NCBI RefSeq assembly: GCF_008727735.1
Contig: NZ_CP044227.1
Span: forward strand, 1,364,001-1,428,000
DNA: 64,000 nucleotides
DNA from: Flintibacter sp. KGMB00164
GTDB lineage: Bacteria; Bacillota; Clostridia; Oscillospirales; Oscillospiraceae
Reading direction: 5' to 3'
This document shows positions 14,395 through 23,848 of this stretch, piece by piece. The position numbers and the translations under genes are program-made. Position 1 is the first letter of the stretch, and each line of letters opens with the position of its first letter. The notes under the pieces were generated by a model. It was not told the origin of the DNA. It ran no database searches and saw nothing but the letters and a program-made list of their open reading frames with translations.

Positions 14395-16189
14395 AACCTT
14401 CAGCGGGAAAAAGCCCAAGCGTCTGGGCTATACGGTAAAGACCTTCCTCTCCTACCTGGGACGGCACAAGTTCCTGCTGCTGGCAGTGGGGGTGTTGGTG
14501 GCTGTCAGCGCCACAGCCAATCTGCTGGGCACCTACATGATCCGTCCAGTTGTCAACGCGCTGGTGTCGGGAAATATGGAGACCCTGATTCAGGGCATTG
14601 CCCTGACGGTGGTCATCTATGGGATCGGCGTGCTGTGTTCCTTTGGATATACTCAGACCATGGTGCGGGCGGCCCAGAAGGTGCTGCTGGATATTCGGCG
14701 GGATCTGTTTGCCCACCTCCAGACTTTGCCTCTGCGCTTCTTTGATACCCGCCGGCACGGCGATATTATGAGTTACTTCACCAACGACGTGGACACCATC
14801 GCCGATGCGCTGAACAACAGCTTTGCCATGGCCATCCAGAGCTTCATTCAGATGACGGGCACCCTGATTTTGCTCTTTGTACTCAATTGGCAGCTGTCCC
14901 TGGTGGTGGTTGTGTGTTATGCAGCCATGTTTGCCTACATCCGCTTCAGCAGCCGCCGCAGTCGGGCTTACTACACCAAACAGCAGGCCTGTCTGGGCGA
15001 TCTGGATGGTTATATCCAAGAGATGGTCAACGGACAGAAAGTGGTACAGGTCTTCAACCACGAGCAGGCCAGCATGGAGATTTTTGACGAGAAAAACGAG
15101 GCCCTGCGCCGGGCAGGTACCGGAGCCCAGGGCTATGCCGCTACCATGATCCCTGCGGTAGTGACCATCTCTTATATCAACTACGCCATTGTCTCTGTTC
15201 TGGGAGGCATTATGGCCCTGAAAGGGATGACCGACGCGGGCAGTCTGGCCAGCTATCTGGTCTTTGTGCGTCAGGCCGCCGCGCCCATCAATCAGTTTAC
15301 CCAGCAGAGCAACTTCCTGCTGGCTGCGCTGGCAGGTGCCGAGCGTGTCTTTGAGGTCATGGATGAAGCTCCTGAGGTGGATGAGGGAGCCGTGAGTCTG
15401 GAAAAGGCAGGGCCGGGCTGGGCCTGGCATAAGCCGGAGGGAGCAGATGTTCCCCTGCGGGGCGATGTGCGCTTTGAGCATGTGGACTTCGGCTACGAGC
15501 CTGGACACCCCGTGCTGAGAGATGTGAGTCTGTATGCCAAGCCGGGGCAAAAGATTGCCTTTGTAGGCTCCACCGGTGCAGGCAAGACCACCATCACCAA
15601 TCTCATCAACCGGTTTTATGATGTGCAGGGGGGACGCATCCTCTATGACGGGATCGACGTGCGGGATATCCAGAAGAGCGCCCTGCGCAGTTCTTTAGGT
15701 ATTGTTCTCCAGGACACCCACCTGTTTACCGGAACCATCGCTGACAACATCCGCTTCGGGAAACTGGATGCTACCATGGAGGAGATCCAGCGGGCGGCCT
15801 GCATCGCCAATGCCGACTCCTTTATCCGCCGATTGCCCCGCGGCTACGACACCCTGGTCACCGCCGACGGCGCTAATCTCTCTCAGGGACAGCGGCAGCT
15901 GCTGGCCATTGCCCGGGCGGCGGTGGCCGACCCACCGGTGCTCATTCTGGATGAGGCCACCTCGTCCATCGATACCCGTACCGAGGCCTTGATTGAGAAG
16001 GGCATGGACCAGTTGATGGAGGGACGCACGGTATTTGTCATTGCCCACCGGCTGTCTACGGTCCGTAACGCCGACGCCATTATGGTGCTGGAGCACGGTA
16101 AGATCGTGGAGCGGGGCAGTCATGATGAACTGCTGGAGCAGCAGGGGGTATACTACCAGCTCTATAACGGAATGTTCGAGCTCTCCTAA
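14387..16189 (+). CDS. ABC exporter half-transporter, catalytic partner
   Basis: 600 aa. Membrane domain with six segments (about 20-320), then an ATPase domain: Walker A GSTGAGKTT, signature LSQGQRQ, Walker B LILDEATSSIDTRTE with the proper glutamate, H-loop FVIAHRLSTVRNAD. It therefore carries the canonical residues missing in the preceding subunit, as in BmrD/TM288. It starts 8 nt before the end of that gene (AAAGGAGG upstream), so both are made in equal amounts. Substrate unknown; the MarR control suggests a xenobiotic. Confidence 0.93.
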   Translation: MARTFSGKKPKRLGYTVKTFLSYLGRHKFLLLAVGVLVAVSATANLLGTYMIRPVVNALVSGNMETLIQGIALTVVIYGIGVLCSFGYTQTMVRAAQKVLLDIRRDLFAHLQTLPLRFFDTRRHGDIMSYFTNDVDTIADALNNSFAMAIQSFIQMTGTLILLFVLNWQLSLVVVVCYAAMFAYIRFSSRRSRAYYTKQQACLGDLDGYIQEMVNGQKVVQVFNHEQASMEIFDEKNEALRRAGTGAQGYAATMIPAVVTISYINYAIVSVLGGIMALKGMTDAGSLASYLVFVRQAAAPINQFTQQSNFLLAALAGAERVFEVMDEAPEVDEGAVSLEKAGPGWAWHKPEGADVPLRGDVRFEHVDFGYEPGHPVLRDVSLYAKPGQKIAFVGSTGAGKTTITNLINRFYDVQGGRILYDGIDVRDIQKSALRSSLGIVLQDTHLFTGTIADNIRFGKLDATMEEIQRAACIANADSFIRRLPRGYDTLVTADGANLSQGQRQLLAIARAAVADPPVLILDEATSSIDTRTEALIEKGMDQLMEGRTVFVIAHRLSTVRNADAIMVLEHGKIVERGSHDELLEQQGVYYQLYNGMFELS

Positions 16190-16204
16190 AATACAGACAG
16201 AAAG

Positions 16205-16247
16205 AAACCCGGCTGAGAGACCAAATGGTCTCCCAGCCGGGTTTTCT
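16205..16247. terminator. Bidirectional terminator between exporter and gal genes
   Basis: Long stem AAACCCGGCTGAGAGACC / GGTCTCCCAGCCGGGTTT (one mismatch) with AAAT loop, T run to the right and A run to the left; the minus-strand galT ends at 16278. Confidence 0.85.
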
Positions 16248-16277
16248 AATGAGAAAAATGTGGCAGTCAATGTTCCT

Positions 16278-17768
16278 TTACAGAGTGTTCAGGAAGCGGA
16301 GGAAGGCCTCCTTGCCCTCGGCGTTGCGCTTGTAGACGCCGGCGTGCTCCAATACCTGGGCAAACACCAGGCCGGTCTCCTTCTGGACCACGTCCAGGGC
16401 GTTGTCGGCAGTGATTTCATACTTGCCCTTAAAGCCCTCAGCCCAGTCAGCGTGAGAGGCGGTGAGGGGATCGGCACGCAGGTCCTCGCCCTTGGCCAGC
16501 TTCTCGGCCACGGCGGCCAGCTCCGTCTTCAGACGGGCGGGCAGGACAGCCAAACCCATGACCTCGATGAGGCCAATGTTCTCCTTCTTGATGTGGTGCA
16601 GCTCCGCATGGGGGTGATAGACGCCCAGGGGGTGCTCCTCGGTGGTCAGGTTGTTGCGCAGCACCAAGTCCAGCTCATAGTCCTCGCCGCGGCGGCGGGC
16701 AATGGGGGTGATGGTGTTGTGGGGCTCGCCGTCGGTCTCGGCCAGGATCAGGGCCTTCTCGTCGGTGTAGCCGCGCCAGGCGGTGAGGATGTGGTCGGCC
16801 AGGTCGATGAGCCGCTGGGGATCGGCGCAGGTCAGGCGCACCACAGACATGGGCCACTTCACGATGCCGGCCTGTACATCCTCATAGCCGGGGAAGGTGA
16901 AGGGGGTCTCTACGGGAGCCTTGGCCATGGCGAAGGTGTACCGGCCGCCCTGGAAGTGGTCGTGGGCCAGAATGGAGCCGCCCACGATGGGCAGGTCGGC
17001 ATTAGAGCCCACGAAGTAGTGGGGGAACTGGCCCACAAAGTCCAGGAGCTTACCGAAGCAGGCCTTGTCAATCTTCATGGGGGTGTGCTCGCTGTTGAGG
17101 CAGATGCAGTGCTCGTTGTAGTACACATAGGGGGAGTACTGCAGGAACCAGGGAGAGCCGTTGATGGTGATGGGCACGATGCGGTGGTTCTGACGGGCGG
17201 GGTGGTTTACCCGGCCGGCATAGCCCTCATTCTCCGCGCACAGCTGGCAGCGGGGATAGGCGGAGGCGGGCAGGTTCCGGGCGGCGGCAATGGCCTTGGG
17301 ATCCTTCTCGGGCTTGGACAGGTTGATGGTGATGTCCAGCTCGCCGTACTCGGTGGGAGCCTTCCACTGCATGTCCTTGGCAATGCGGTCCCGGCGGATG
17401 TAATTGGTGTCCTGGCTGAACTGGTAGTACCAGTTGGTGGCCTTCTGGGGGTCTTCCGCCCGCAGAGTCTGGAACTTCTCGATGACCTGGGCAGGACGGG
17501 GGGTGAGAGCGCCCATGATCTTGGTGTCAAACAGGTCGCGGTAGACGATGGAGTTCTCCTTCATCACGCCACGGGCATAGGCATCGTCCATCAGCTCGTC
17601 CAGCACGGCGGGCAGGTCTACCTCGCCCACTTCCTTGCCGGAGGGAGTGTAGCTGTCCAGCTCCAGCACCTCCAGCAGGGTGTTCAGAGCCCACAGCTTC
17701 TCACAGGGCTGGATCAGCTCTTTTTCCAGAGCATAGGCAAGCAGTTTTTCAATGGCGTAGTCGATCAT
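16278..17768 (-). CDS. galT: Galactose-1-phosphate uridylyltransferase, class II
   Basis: 496 aa, the long Firmicutes type (galT_2), unlike the 350-aa enteric enzyme. Transfers UMP from UDP-glucose to galactose-1-phosphate in the Leloir pathway. Visible features: CQLCAENEGYAGRVNHPARQ near residue 190 and ILAHDHFQGGRYTF near 265 containing an HxH that should include the nucleophilic histidine. Last gene of galK-galE-galT; begins 3 nt after galE ends. Confidence 0.95.
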   Translation of the reverse strand: MIDYAIEKLLAYALEKELIQPCEKLWALNTLLEVLELDSYTPSGKEVGEVDLPAVLDELMDDAYARGVMKENSIVYRDLFDTKIMGALTPRPAQVIEKFQTLRAEDPQKATNWYYQFSQDTNYIRRDRIAKDMQWKAPTEYGELDITINLSKPEKDPKAIAAARNLPASAYPRCQLCAENEGYAGRVNHPARQNHRIVPITINGSPWFLQYSPYVYYNEHCICLNSEHTPMKIDKACFGKLLDFVGQFPHYFVGSNADLPIVGGSILAHDHFQGGRYTFAMAKAPVETPFTFPGYEDVQAGIVKWPMSVVRLTCADPQRLIDLADHILTAWRGYTDEKALILAETDGEPHNTITPIARRRGEDYELDLVLRNNLTTEEHPLGVYHPHAELHHIKKENIGLIEVMGLAVLPARLKTELAAVAEKLAKGEDLRADPLTASHADWAEGFKGKYEITADNALDVVQKETGLVFAQVLEHAGVYKRNAEGKEAFLRFLNTL

Positions 17769-17770
17769 AA

Positions 17771-18763
17771 TTAAGCCTCCTCATAGCCTCTGGGGTGGGC
17801 ACTGTGCCACTTCCAGGCAGAAGCAATAATGGTGTTCAGGTCGTTGTACTTGGGTTTCCAGCCCAGCTGCTCCACCGCCTTCTTGGAGGAGGCGATAAGC
17901 TGAGCGGGGTCGCCGGCCCGGCGGGGGCAGGTCTCGGCGGGAATGGGGTGGCCGGTGACAGCCCGGGCCACGTCGATGACTTCCTTTACGGTGAAGCCCA
18001 CGCCGTTGCCCAGGTTGAACACGTCGCTTTCGCCGCCCTGGAGCAGGTGGTCCAGAGCCAGGATGTGAGCCTGGGCCAGGTCAGAGACGTGGATGTAGTC
18101 CCGGATGCAGGTGCCGTCCTTGGTGGGATAGTCGTCACCGAAGATGGAGATCTTCTCCCGCTGGCCGTTTGGCACCTGAAGGATCAGAGGAATGAGGTGG
18201 GTCTCAGGGTTGTGAGCCTCACCGATGGCACCGGAGGGGTGGGCGCCGCAGGCATTGAAGTAGCGCAGAGCCACATACTTCAGACCGTGAGCCCGGGAGA
18301 CCCAGCGCATCATGTGCTCCATAGCCAGCTTGGTCTCGCCGTAGCAGTTGGTAGGATCGGTGCGGTCGGTCTCCAGGATGGGTACCCGCTCAGGCTCACC
18401 GTAGGTGGCGGCGGTGGAGGAGAAGACGATCTTGTCCACTCCGTGGGCCACCATGGCCTGGAGGAGCACCATGGTTCCGTGAAGGTTGTTGTCGTAGTAC
18501 TTGAGAGGATCGGACATGGACTCGCCCACCTGAGAGGAGGCGGCAAAGTGGATCACGCCTTCGATCTTCTCCTTGGTGAACAGCTCATCCAGGGCGCTGC
18601 GGTCCCGGATGTCCAGCTGATAAAAGCGGGCCTTGGGATGGACCGCGGCACGAAAACCGGTGAGCAGGTTGTCGGCCACCACCACGTCCCGGCCGGCGTC
18701 AATGAGTTCATAAACGGTATGGGAGCCAATGTAGCCGGCTCCGCCCAAAACAAGAATAGCCAT
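17771..18763 (-). CDS. galE: UDP-glucose 4-epimerase
   Basis: 330 aa. Interconverts UDP-galactose and UDP-glucose. NAD-binding GGAGYIGSHT at residues 7-16, SSTAATYGE, the catalytic YGETK (YxxxK) pair, and RYFNACGAHPSGAIGE are the classic extended short-chain dehydrogenase features. The start at 18763 follows AAAGGAA; the longer frame reaches back into galK and is not used. Middle gene of the gal operon, 26 bp from galK. Confidence 0.95.
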   Translation of the reverse strand: MAILVLGGAGYIGSHTVYELIDAGRDVVVADNLLTGFRAAVHPKARFYQLDIRDRSALDELFTKEKIEGVIHFAASSQVGESMSDPLKYYDNNLHGTMVLLQAMVAHGVDKIVFSSTAATYGEPERVPILETDRTDPTNCYGETKLAMEHMMRWVSRAHGLKYVALRYFNACGAHPSGAIGEAHNPETHLIPLILQVPNGQREKISIFGDDYPTKDGTCIRDYIHVSDLAQAHILALDHLLQGGESDVFNLGNGVGFTVKEVIDVARAVTGHPIPAETCPRRAGDPAQLIASSKKAVEQLGWKPKYNDLNTIIASAWKWHSAHPRGYEEA

Positions 18764-18789
18764 GTTCTTGTGCTTCCTTTCTGATTTGC

Positions 18790-20091
18790 TTAAGCCAGAA
18801 TGACGCAGCCGCCCTGAGGACGGATGTGGAGGATATGGCACATGCCGGTGCCCAGCAGCTTCTCCATGCCGCTCTTGAAGACGGTCAGCTTCTCCACGGG
18901 AACAAAAGCCTGGATGGTGCCGGCAAAGCCGCCGCCGTGGACCCGGATAGCGCCGGTGCCCTCCAGCAGTTCCTGGCCGATGGCCAGAGCCATGGGGATG
19001 GCCTGCTGCTTGGGATCGGCGATGGACCAGGTGTTCTGCAGATACAGGGAGGAGGAGATGCCGGAGGCATTCACCAGAGCCAGGAAGCGGTCAAAGTCAC
19101 CCGCCTCCAGGGCATCGGCCTCCTCTACGGCACGGCGGTCGTCGTCATAGAAGTGGAGAGCCCGCAGCACGGCACGGTCGCCGCAGCGTACCCGCAGGGA
19201 GGGAAGCTCCGCGCGGAACTGTTCCTCGGGCACGTCCCGCAGGAACTGCTTTCCGAAGTGAGCGGCCACGGCGCCCATTTCCTGGGTAATTTCGGCGTAG
19301 TCGTCGGTGAGGTCGGCATGGCAGGAGCCGGTGTCCACAATGCACAGGGCGTGGCCAGACTTGGAGAAGTCGTAGTCCACCTTCCGCACCACAGGGGCGG
19401 TGGGGTCGGCGAAGTCAATGGCCACCGCACCGCCCACGGAGGAGCCCATCTGGTCCATCAGGCCGCAGGGCTTGCCGAAATAGACGTTCTCGGCGTACTG
19501 GCCGATCTTGGCGATCTGAATGGGGGTAAGGGCGCCCTCACAGAAGAAGTGGTTGACGATGTTGCCCACCAGCACCTCGTAGGCGGCGGAGGAGGACAGG
19601 CCGGAACCGGACAGCACGCTGGAGGTGGCCCAGGCGTCAAAACCGCCCACCTTGTGGCCCAGCTCCTGAATCTTGGCCGCCACGCCCCGCACCAGAGCGG
19701 CGGAGGTGTTGCGCTCCTCCGGGCGGGGGAGCAGCTGGTCCAGTTCCACCTCCAGGGCGGGGTAGCCCTCGGAGATGATGCGGATGACATTCAGGCCGTT
19801 GGGAGCGGCGCAGCAGATCATGTCCAGATCCACGCTGCCGCACAGCACATGGCCGTGCTGATGGTCGGTGTGGTTGCCGCCGATCTCGGTGCGGCCGGGG
19901 CCGCTGAACAGAGCGGCAGCAGTATCTTCGGCGGGGGAGAAGGCAGACTGGAACTCCTCTACCGCACGCAGAGCGCGGGCACGGGCGGCAGCCAGGCTGC
20001 TGTCCGCGCCGTCCAGGGCATACAGGCTGGCAAGGATCTGGTCACACTCTCCGGCGGACAGGGAACGGCGCAAAGATTCACAAGTTCGCAT
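18790..20091 (-). CDS. galK: Galactokinase
   Basis: 433 aa. Phosphorylates galactose at C1, the first Leloir step. GHMP-kinase motifs: the galactokinase signature GPGRTEIGGNHTDHQHG near residue 65, ATP loop VLSGSGLSSSAAYE near 160, and motif 3 VHGGGFAGTIQAF near 395. About 40 aa longer at the N-terminus than the E. coli enzyme, as seen in related Clostridia. The ATG at 20091 follows GAGGTG by 6 nt; the in-frame GTG at 20100 is less likely. First structural gene behind the promoter at 20124. Confidence 0.95.
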   Translation of the reverse strand: MRTCESLRRSLSAGECDQILASLYALDGADSSLAAARARALRAVEEFQSAFSPAEDTAAALFSGPGRTEIGGNHTDHQHGHVLCGSVDLDMICCAAPNGLNVIRIISEGYPALEVELDQLLPRPEERNTSAALVRGVAAKIQELGHKVGGFDAWATSSVLSGSGLSSSAAYEVLVGNIVNHFFCEGALTPIQIAKIGQYAENVYFGKPCGLMDQMGSSVGGAVAIDFADPTAPVVRKVDYDFSKSGHALCIVDTGSCHADLTDDYAEITQEMGAVAAHFGKQFLRDVPEEQFRAELPSLRVRCGDRAVLRALHFYDDDRRAVEEADALEAGDFDRFLALVNASGISSSLYLQNTWSIADPKQQAIPMALAIGQELLEGTGAIRVHGGGFAGTIQAFVPVEKLTVFKSGMEKLLGTGMCHILHIRPQGGCVILA

Positions 20092-20123
20092 GGTGGTCAC
20101 CTCATTTATTTTTTGTTGTACCT

Positions 20124-20152
20124 AGTATATTTATTTTTTACTAAAAATTCAA
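20124..20152 (-). promoter_or_regulatory. Promoter of galK-galE-galT
   Basis: On the minus strand TTGAAT, 17-bp spacer, TATACT, 33 bp before the galK ATG and after the regulator gene, so the three enzymes can be transcribed separately from galR. Confidence 0.72.
20135..20147 (-). promoter_or_regulatory. Candidate GalR/LacI operator
   Basis: A 13-bp palindrome TTTTTA-G-TAAAAA (minus-strand reading) lies between the -35 and -10 boxes. Its position fits a repressor site, but it lacks the central CG common in LacI-family operators and is low-complexity. Confidence 0.3.
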
Positions 20153-20185
20153 TCTGGCAGTTTGCACAAGAATTCATGTTGAATT

Positions 20186-21235
<1,050 letters not shown>

Positions 21236-21238
21236 TTA

Positions 21239-21267
21239 AAGATACCGCGTTTTATTCCAGGTGACAA
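21239..21267 (-). promoter_or_regulatory. Promoter of the LacI-family regulator
   Basis: On the minus strand TTGTCA, 17-bp spacer, TATCTT, 31 bp before the ATG. Confidence 0.6.
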
Positions 21268-21330
21268 GAGAAAAACCACAAAAAGGAGGAGAGATGTACA
21301 AGGATAAGATGGAAAATCGCACAAAAGAGA

Positions 21331-21359
21331 TTGACAGTAAAGTGTGTTACTTGTATAAT
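21331..21359 (+). promoter_or_regulatory. Promoter of the GntR/ABC operon
   Basis: Consensus TTGACA, 17-bp spacer, TATAAT. The -10 overlaps the operator that follows. Confidence 0.88.
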
Positions 21360-21377
21360 ACACTTAGAAAGTGTATT
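21357..21377 (+). promoter_or_regulatory. Candidate GntR (YtrA-type) operator
   Basis: Perfect inverted repeat AATACACTT-AGA-AAGTGTATT covering the end of the -10 and the start site. A further AAGTGTGTTAC half-site lies in the spacer. The GntR protein encoded 33 bp later is the obvious binder. Confidence 0.8.
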
Positions 21378-21410
21378 AGTCATATAATACGGTTGAAAGG
21401 AGGGAGGACC

Positions 21411-21800
21411 TTGCTTGCCTTTGATTCCTTCCGCATGGAAGAGGGAGTACCCATCTATTTGCAGATCATGCGCTTTGTAGAGCGCTCCGTGGCTGCCGGA
21501 ACGGCTCGGGACCAGGAGGAGCTGCCCTCCCGCCGTACCCTGTCCGCCATGCTAGGGGTCAACCCCAACACGGTGCAGAAGGCCTACCGGCTGCTGGAGG
21601 AGGAGGGACTGATGGAGTCCCGCTCCGGAGCAAAAAGTGTACTGACGCTGGACGAGAGGAAGGTGCGGGACGTGCGGACCAAGCTGTTGGAAGGCGAAAT
21701 CGCCGTACTGGTAGCGGCTCTGAAGGAGACGGGCAACTCGAAAGAGGAGGCCCTAGAATTGGTGGCCCGGCTGTGGGACCGGGAAGGAGGAGAACTATGA
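21411..21800 (+). CDS. GntR-family (YtrA subfamily) regulator
   Basis: 129 aa with a TTG start at 21411, chosen because AAAGGAGG lies 7 nt in front and because the product then begins just ahead of the conserved EEGVPIYLQIMRFVE. Winged helix-turn-helix at about 30-75 (ELPSRRTLSAMLGVNPNTVQK), then a short dimerisation tail of about 50 aa and no large effector domain, as in YtrA. YtrA proteins usually repress their own ABC operon and respond to cell-wall stress. The ATG at 21435 has no ribosome site. Stop overlaps the next start. Confidence 0.88.
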   Translation: MLAFDSFRMEEGVPIYLQIMRFVERSVAAGTARDQEELPSRRTLSAMLGVNPNTVQKAYRLLEEEGLMESRSGAKSVLTLDERKVRDVRTKLLEGEIAVLVAALKETGNSKEEALELVARLWDREGGEL

Positions 21801-22600
21801 GAGCCTGTCGATCTTATTTATCCCTGATGGCCCGCAGTACCTTATATAAAGAATTGGCTCTGTTTGTGGTGATGGCAGTAGTGGAACTGGCTCTGTTCAT
21901 CCCAAATCTGGAGAAACAATTCAGTGAAGTGGTGGGGATCGGTGAAAATGGAGAAGAGATCTATTCCATGTACTCCCTACCCGTTGATGAGATAGCGGAA
22001 AACACCCATTTGCAGTGGGTTTGGATTGCGGCTCTGGTGCTGCTGAGCTTGATTTTGATCCTTACAGCCGGACAGTGGAGAGACTATACCTTGGACCGTC
22101 TGGGAATCAGCCGCAGGCAAGGAAACTTGCTTTATGGCCTGTACGGTACGCTGTCCTTCTTGCTGCTGTGGGCCTTTCAGGCTGCGTTGGTTTTGGTCAT
22201 GTGTCTGCTGTACCGACAGAACCTGCCGGCAGAGAAGGTGACGGAGCAGACGGTCCTTCTCAGTATCTATCGCACGCCGTTCTTCTTTAGTATGCTGCCT
22301 CTGGCTGGCTGGGCGCGGTGGGTCACCAATGCATGTATGATGGCGGCGCTGGGCCTGTGCGCCGCCAGCGGAGCAAGACTGCGGCGCCTGGGCCGAGCAC
22401 CTGCGGCATCGATCGGTCTGATTTTGCTCCTTTTTTGGTCTGGATTTGGAGGAACCGGAGTTTCCAACCTGGACGGAGACGCAGGCTTTTTTGCCGTGGC
22501 ATTTTGCTTTGCAGCGGTGGCCGTTGCCCGGATGACCGTGTGGGACAGTGAGGATAATGGGGAGGGGGAGCCCTATGAGAGACTGGACAATCAAGTTTGA
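21797..22600 (+). CDS. Membrane protein of GntR-linked ABC system
   Basis: 267 aa. About six hydrophobic segments (one near residue 25, then about 75-95, 115-145, 165-185, 190-215, 230-250), with an outside loop after the first. The sequence is not close to any permease I know, but it lies between a YtrA-type regulator and an ABC ATPase, so it is probably one of two transmembrane subunits. Starts inside the gntR stop (ATGA) after GGAGGAGA. The 3' end overlaps the next gene by 26 bp. Confidence 0.72.
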   Translation: MRACRSYLSLMARSTLYKELALFVVMAVVELALFIPNLEKQFSEVVGIGENGEEIYSMYSLPVDEIAENTHLQWVWIAALVLLSLILILTAGQWRDYTLDRLGISRRQGNLLYGLYGTLSFLLLWAFQAALVLVMCLLYRQNLPAEKVTEQTVLLSIYRTPFFFSMLPLAGWARWVTNACMMAALGLCAASGARLRRLGRAPAASIGLILLLFWSGFGGTGVSNLDGDAGFFAVAFCFAAVAVARMTVWDSEDNGEGEPYERLDNQV

Positions 22601-23105
22601 GAGCTGGCTGAAAGCCCATATCCCCCTTGGAATTTCAGTGGAGCGGGAACGGGTCAACCTGATGCTGGGGCTGTCTCTGTCCGTTCTTTGGGCAGTGCTT
22701 GCTTATATGTGGGCGTATGGCATAGCGCTTTCTGATCTGTATACGACGCAGAACGGAAAACGGATTTTGCTTCTTGACGCCCGGATGGCTGACTTTGGCC
22801 AAGTGTTCCGGTTTGTGCCGGCAGGGTTCCTGATTCTGATCGGTTTGCTGGTAGCAAAAGGATTTTGGTTCCAGGCCTACCACCGTCAGGGCAGCATGAG
22901 CATCTATCTCATGCGCCGTCTGCCGGACCCCAGAGAATATGCCCGTCGGTGCTGGACACTGCCGCTGGTGGGGGTAGGGATATGCCTGGTGCTGACGGCA
23001 GTGACCACAGCGGTATGTTACCTGATCTATATGAAGTGTACGCCGGCATCTTGTCTGGTGCCGGGACAGTGGACGCGCTTTTGGAGCGCGCTGGTAGGGA
23101 GATGA
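22575..23105 (+). CDS. Second membrane protein of GntR-linked ABC system
   Basis: 176 aa from the ATG at 22575 (GGAGGGGGAG upstream). Three membrane segments (about 30-52, 78-98, 127-150) and a QGSMSIYLMRRLPDPREYARR stretch between the second and third that resembles the coupling region of ABC-2-type permeases. Partner of the previous gene, with which it overlaps by 26 bp, and of the ATPase that starts within 10 bp of its stop. Function unassigned. Confidence 0.72.
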   Translation: MRDWTIKFESWLKAHIPLGISVERERVNLMLGLSLSVLWAVLAYMWAYGIALSDLYTTQNGKRILLLDARMADFGQVFRFVPAGFLILIGLLVAKGFWFQAYHRQGSMSIYLMRRLPDPREYARRCWTLPLVGVGICLVLTAVTTAVCYLIYMKCTPASCLVPGQWTRFWSALVGR

Positions 23106-23110
23106 GCGCT

Positions 23111-23848
23111 ATGTTGGAGTTGAAGCAAGTAATCAAGCAATACGGAAGCAAGACGGCTCTGGACGGGGTGGACCTGAAAATCCCTCAGGGTGAGATCGTG
23201 GGATTGTTTGGCGAGAACGGCGCAGGAAAAACGACCCTGATGAAGTGTGTCTTTGGCTTTATCCCATATAAAGGTACCATCACCCTGGACGGAGAGCCCA
23301 TCACCCCGAAAAATATTACCCGGCTCTCCTTTGCCACCTGCGAGCACTCCTTCTTTCCCAATCTCAGTCCGGAGAGCCACCGGCAGTTTTATCAGGAGCA
23401 TTTTCCCAACTTCCGGGACAAACGGTTCCGGGCGCTGCTGGATTTCTTCGAGTTGCCCGTCCATAAACCTGCCCGTTCTTTTTCCACTGGGCAGAAAAAC
23501 CAGCTGGAAGTAATTTTGGCCCTGAGCCAGGGAGCGGACTATATTCTGATGGACGAACCCTTCGCAGGCAACGACGTATTTAACCGGGAAGACTTTTATA
23601 AGGTGCTGCTGGGAATTCTGGAGCCCAATGAGACGGTGCTGCTCTCAACTCATCTGCTGGAGGAGGTGGAGCATTTTATCGGTCGGGCGCTGCTGCTGCA
23701 AAAGGGCAAGCTGGTGGGAGATGTGACTACCCTGGAGCTGGAGGAGCAGGGCAAGACCCTCATGGACTTTGTCAAGGAGACCTACCGCTACAAGGCCGAC
23801 CGTGTGGTTCAGGCTCTGAAAGATCTGACGGGAGAGGAGGAGCCATGA
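23111..23848 (+). CDS. ABC transporter ATP-binding protein
   Basis: 245 aa. Walker A GENGAGKTT at about residues 37-45, Q-loop region around LSFATCEHSFFP (the usual glutamine is not obvious), a divergent signature FSTGQKNQLEV (STGQK instead of SGGQ), Walker B YILMDEPFAGND and H-loop LLSTHLLEEVEHF. The signature variant is common in ABC-2/YtrB-type ATPases. The ATG at 23111 lies 9 nt after AGGGAG; the ATG at 23102 overlaps the upstream stop. Energises the two preceding membrane proteins. Confidence 0.9.
   Translation: MLELKQVIKQYGSKTALDGVDLKIPQGEIVGLFGENGAGKTTLMKCVFGFIPYKGTITLDGEPITPKNITRLSFATCEHSFFPNLSPESHRQFYQEHFPNFRDKRFRALLDFFELPVHKPARSFSTGQKNQLEVILALSQGADYILMDEPFAGNDVFNREDFYKVLLGILEPNETVLLSTHLLEEVEHFIGRALLLQKGKLVGDVTTLELEEQGKTLMDFVKETYRYKADRVVQALKDLTGEEEP

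Noticed and set aside
16035-17774. 579-codon plus-strand frame over galT
   Set aside because: Antisense shadow: Val/Gly/Leu-rich repeats typical of reversed GC-rich codons, and its 5' part runs into the exporter gene.
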